The translations under genes and the position numbers were made by a program. Below, one piece after another: positions 20,398 to 21,394 of a stretch of 21,394 bases of DNA (within the stretch, counting starts at the first letter, position 1; each line of letters opens with the position of its first letter). The stretch lies in IMG/VR virus record IMGVR_UViG_3300046804_003497, positions 1 to 21,394 of that record. The stretch is one strand, 5' to 3'. Source of the stretch: a virus. The notes under the pieces were generated by a model. That model searched no databases, was not told where the DNA came from, and saw only the letters and a list, made by a program, of their open reading frames with translations.

Positions 20398-20566
20398 CCA
20401 GAGCCTTCTGATACTCCGCCTTGGTATACACGCCTTGAAGGAAATCGTGCAACAGATCCCGGATCAGTGCCGTGGTCCGTTTGCCCTCTTTCTCGGCAAC
20501 ACGGTCGAGAAGGTCAGCACGTGCAGGATCGATCAGAACCTGGTAATGCCGCTTGGCGCCGTGCAT
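20315..20566 (-). CDS. Ribbon-helix-helix (CopG/Arc-type) DNA-binding protein
   Basis: ATG 20566 gives 83 aa beginning MHGAKRHYQVLIDPARADLL; a TTG at 20572 is less likely. Residues ~6-47 fit a ribbon-helix-helix fold: strand RHYQVLID, helix A ARADLLDRVAEKEG, turn KRT, helix B TALIRDLLHDFLQGV. A basic C-terminal tail (EYQKALDADQDTRARAVRRQ) follows. Such dimers bind operator DNA and often repress their own promoter. It lies in the operon just downstream of the polymerase gene. The last third overlaps the membrane-protein gene by 83 bases. Confidence 0.75.
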   Translation of the reverse strand: MHGAKRHYQVLIDPARADLLDRVAEKEGKRTTALIRDLLHDFLQGVYTKAEYQKALDADQDTRARAVRRQTEGRLRARKTESA

Positions 20567-20605
20567 TTTCAAGGCTGTAAGTCAAAGCGGACTGCAGTTA
20601 ATGTA

Positions 20606-20809
20606 CTACCAGGCAACGCTTTGGTCAACGTACTTGCGCCAACTGTTTTGTTGCGCTTTGCGACTGGAGCGTCGCTGCTTCGAGCATCCATCACGCACCT
20701 CCTTGGCGAAGGCCAGAAATTCCGCTGCTCGCTGTAGATCGGCAGTTGTGGCATGCCGAATCTCATCCTGCAACCAGGCAACCATGATTTGGCGCCCAGT
20801 TCGGGCCAT
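20606..20809 (-). CDS. Small basic protein (67 aa), unknown
   Basis: I use ATG 20809 (MARTGRQIMVAWLQDEIRHA), with AAGG close upstream; a TTG at 20830 would add seven residues. It continues TTADLQRAAEFLAFAKEVRD and a basic end (CSKQRRSSRKAQQ, then NSWRKYVDQSVAW). The central part is an amphipathic helix pair; the tail may bind nucleic acid. It lies between the polymerase and the ribbon-helix-helix gene, with a 46-base gap to the polymerase stop. A competing frame across the same bases reads like noise. Confidence 0.58.
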   Translation of the reverse strand: MARTGRQIMVAWLQDEIRHATTADLQRAAEFLAFAKEVRDGCSKQRRSSRKAQQNSWRKYVDQSVAW

Positions 20810-20855
20810 AGGCCTTCGGGATTGCCACAACTAAGTAACTGTAGAGATCGCGGCA

Positions 20856-21394
20856 TCACTTAGCGTCGTACCAGGTTTTGCCGTGGGCCGCTTCAGCTAG
20901 AGGTGGTATATCCCCAAGCCATTTTGCTTCCGCCGCTTCCATTACTTCGCTGAGCGTTTTAGCCCACTCCTCCTCCAAACCTTCACGCACCAACAGCACA
21001 ACTTCGTCATGCACAACAGCGGCGAGGCGGACCCGCTGCTCTCCGGTTTTTAGTAGGTGCGGCCACAAACGAGCGAGGGCAAGCTTCAAAATCGCAGCAC
21101 CAGCCCCCTGGACCGGTGTATTGCAGCGAGTCGTCAGTCGATTCATATCACCTAATAGGAAGCGGCGAAGATCCGTTCCAGGTATACGAATCTCAGCAAA
21201 CTTCTGATTCGCCGTCTTATTTGCCAGCTCTGCGTTTTCACGCTGCCAGTCATGCACGCCTTGGTAGGTGGCATGGAACGTATCCCTAATCTTTTCGGCC
21301 TCCTCGACCGTCATCGTGATCCCCATAGCGCCTGCATAATCCCGCAAACCCTTAGCGCCAGATCCATAGAGCAACCCGAAGTTCGCGCTTTTAG
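20856..21394 (-). CDS. polA: Family A DNA polymerase, C-terminal part (runs off the window)
   Basis: The frame is open to the right edge, so only the last ~178 residues are present. The edge shows NFGLLYGSGAKGL, the end of motif B (O-helix region) of family A polymerases. Then come MTVEEAEKIRDTFHATYQGV, RFLLGDMNRLTTRCNTPVQG, GAAILKLALARLWPHL and motif C VVHDEVVLLV with the catalytic Asp in HDEV. It is the phage replicative polymerase, homologous to E. coli Pol I. The TGA stop is firm; exonuclease or other upstream domains cannot be seen. It is the first visible gene of the minus operon. Confidence 0.94.
   Translation of the reverse strand, partial: KSANFGLLYGSGAKGLRDYAGAMGITMTVEEAEKIRDTFHATYQGVHDWQRENAELANKTANQKFAEIRIPGTDLRRFLLGDMNRLTTRCNTPVQGAGAAILKLALARLWPHLLKTGEQRVRLAAVVHDEVVLLVREGLEEEWAKTLSEVMEAAEAKWLGDIPPLAEAAHGKTWYDAK

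Noticed and set aside
20569-20859. 96-aa minus reading that starts at the polymerase stop
   Set aside because: Although GTGA couples it to the polymerase, its Cys/Pro/Ser-rich sequence is noise-like; the 67-aa frame over the same bases is helical and better formed.
1-21394. tRNA genes, CRISPR repeats, insertion sequences or attachment sites
   Set aside because: No cloverleaf with a matching T-loop, no regularly spaced repeats, no transposase or integrase, and no direct repeat of att type was found by reading; a tRNAscan-type search was not possible.

Overview
The window looks like part of a tailed phage genome or prophage with a long, flexible (siphovirus) tail, most likely a cyanophage infecting Synechococcus or a relative. 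The reasons are a complete lambda-type tail-tip series (H, M, L, K, I, J homologues in lambda order), phage lysis and nucleotide-metabolism genes, very tight packing (ATGA and TGATG junctions almost throughout) and many small proteins whose style I associate from memory with marine cyanophages. The host assignment is inference; no host gene or tRNA is visible.

Layout. Positions 1-10955 (+) form the tail module: the tape-measure C-terminus, tail-tip proteins M, L, K and I, the large tip protein J, four fibre or receptor-binding proteins (one with an S74 self-cleaving chaperone) and a 51-aa protein. An HNH homing endonuclease (10999-11661) follows, then a short basic protein and a proline-rich membrane-associated protein. 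A three-gene minus-strand cassette (12261-13377) interrupts this: one membrane protein and two exported proteins. The plus strand resumes at 13403 with two small membrane proteins (holin candidates), a GH24 endolysin, a dCTP deaminase/dUTPase-family enzyme, a 58-aa protein and a second HNH endonuclease (to 15559).

From 15474 to the right edge almost everything is on the minus strand and looks like the early/replication half, read right to left. It begins with the C-terminal part of a family A DNA polymerase at the edge, then a 67-aa basic protein, a ribbon-helix-helix protein, a membrane protein and two small proteins ending at a strong terminator near 19824. Two unknown genes separated by a hairpin come next. 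Then a dense operon holds flavin-dependent thymidylate synthase ThyX, several small zinc-binding-type proteins and a deoxynucleoside monophosphate kinase. Two short plus-strand genes (63 aa at 18675 and a helix-turn-helix protein at 19643) sit in this half and are read divergently from their left-hand neighbours.

How they fit together: the plus strand builds the adsorption apparatus and lyses the cell; the minus strand replicates DNA and supplies dNTPs (ThyX for dTMP, the kinase for dNMP to dNDP, the plus-strand deaminase feeding dUMP). The points most worth following up are the endonuclease that carries the tail of the neighbouring gene, the gpL homologue whose cluster cysteines are split by a large insertion, a Cys/FPE/DC motif at the C-termini of three minus-strand proteins, the exported-protein cassette whose third gene lacks a normal start codon, and an 11-bp inverted repeat enclosing the endolysin start. 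No CRISPR array, insertion sequence, rRNA or tRNA was seen, and no stretch over 300 bases lacks a gene.
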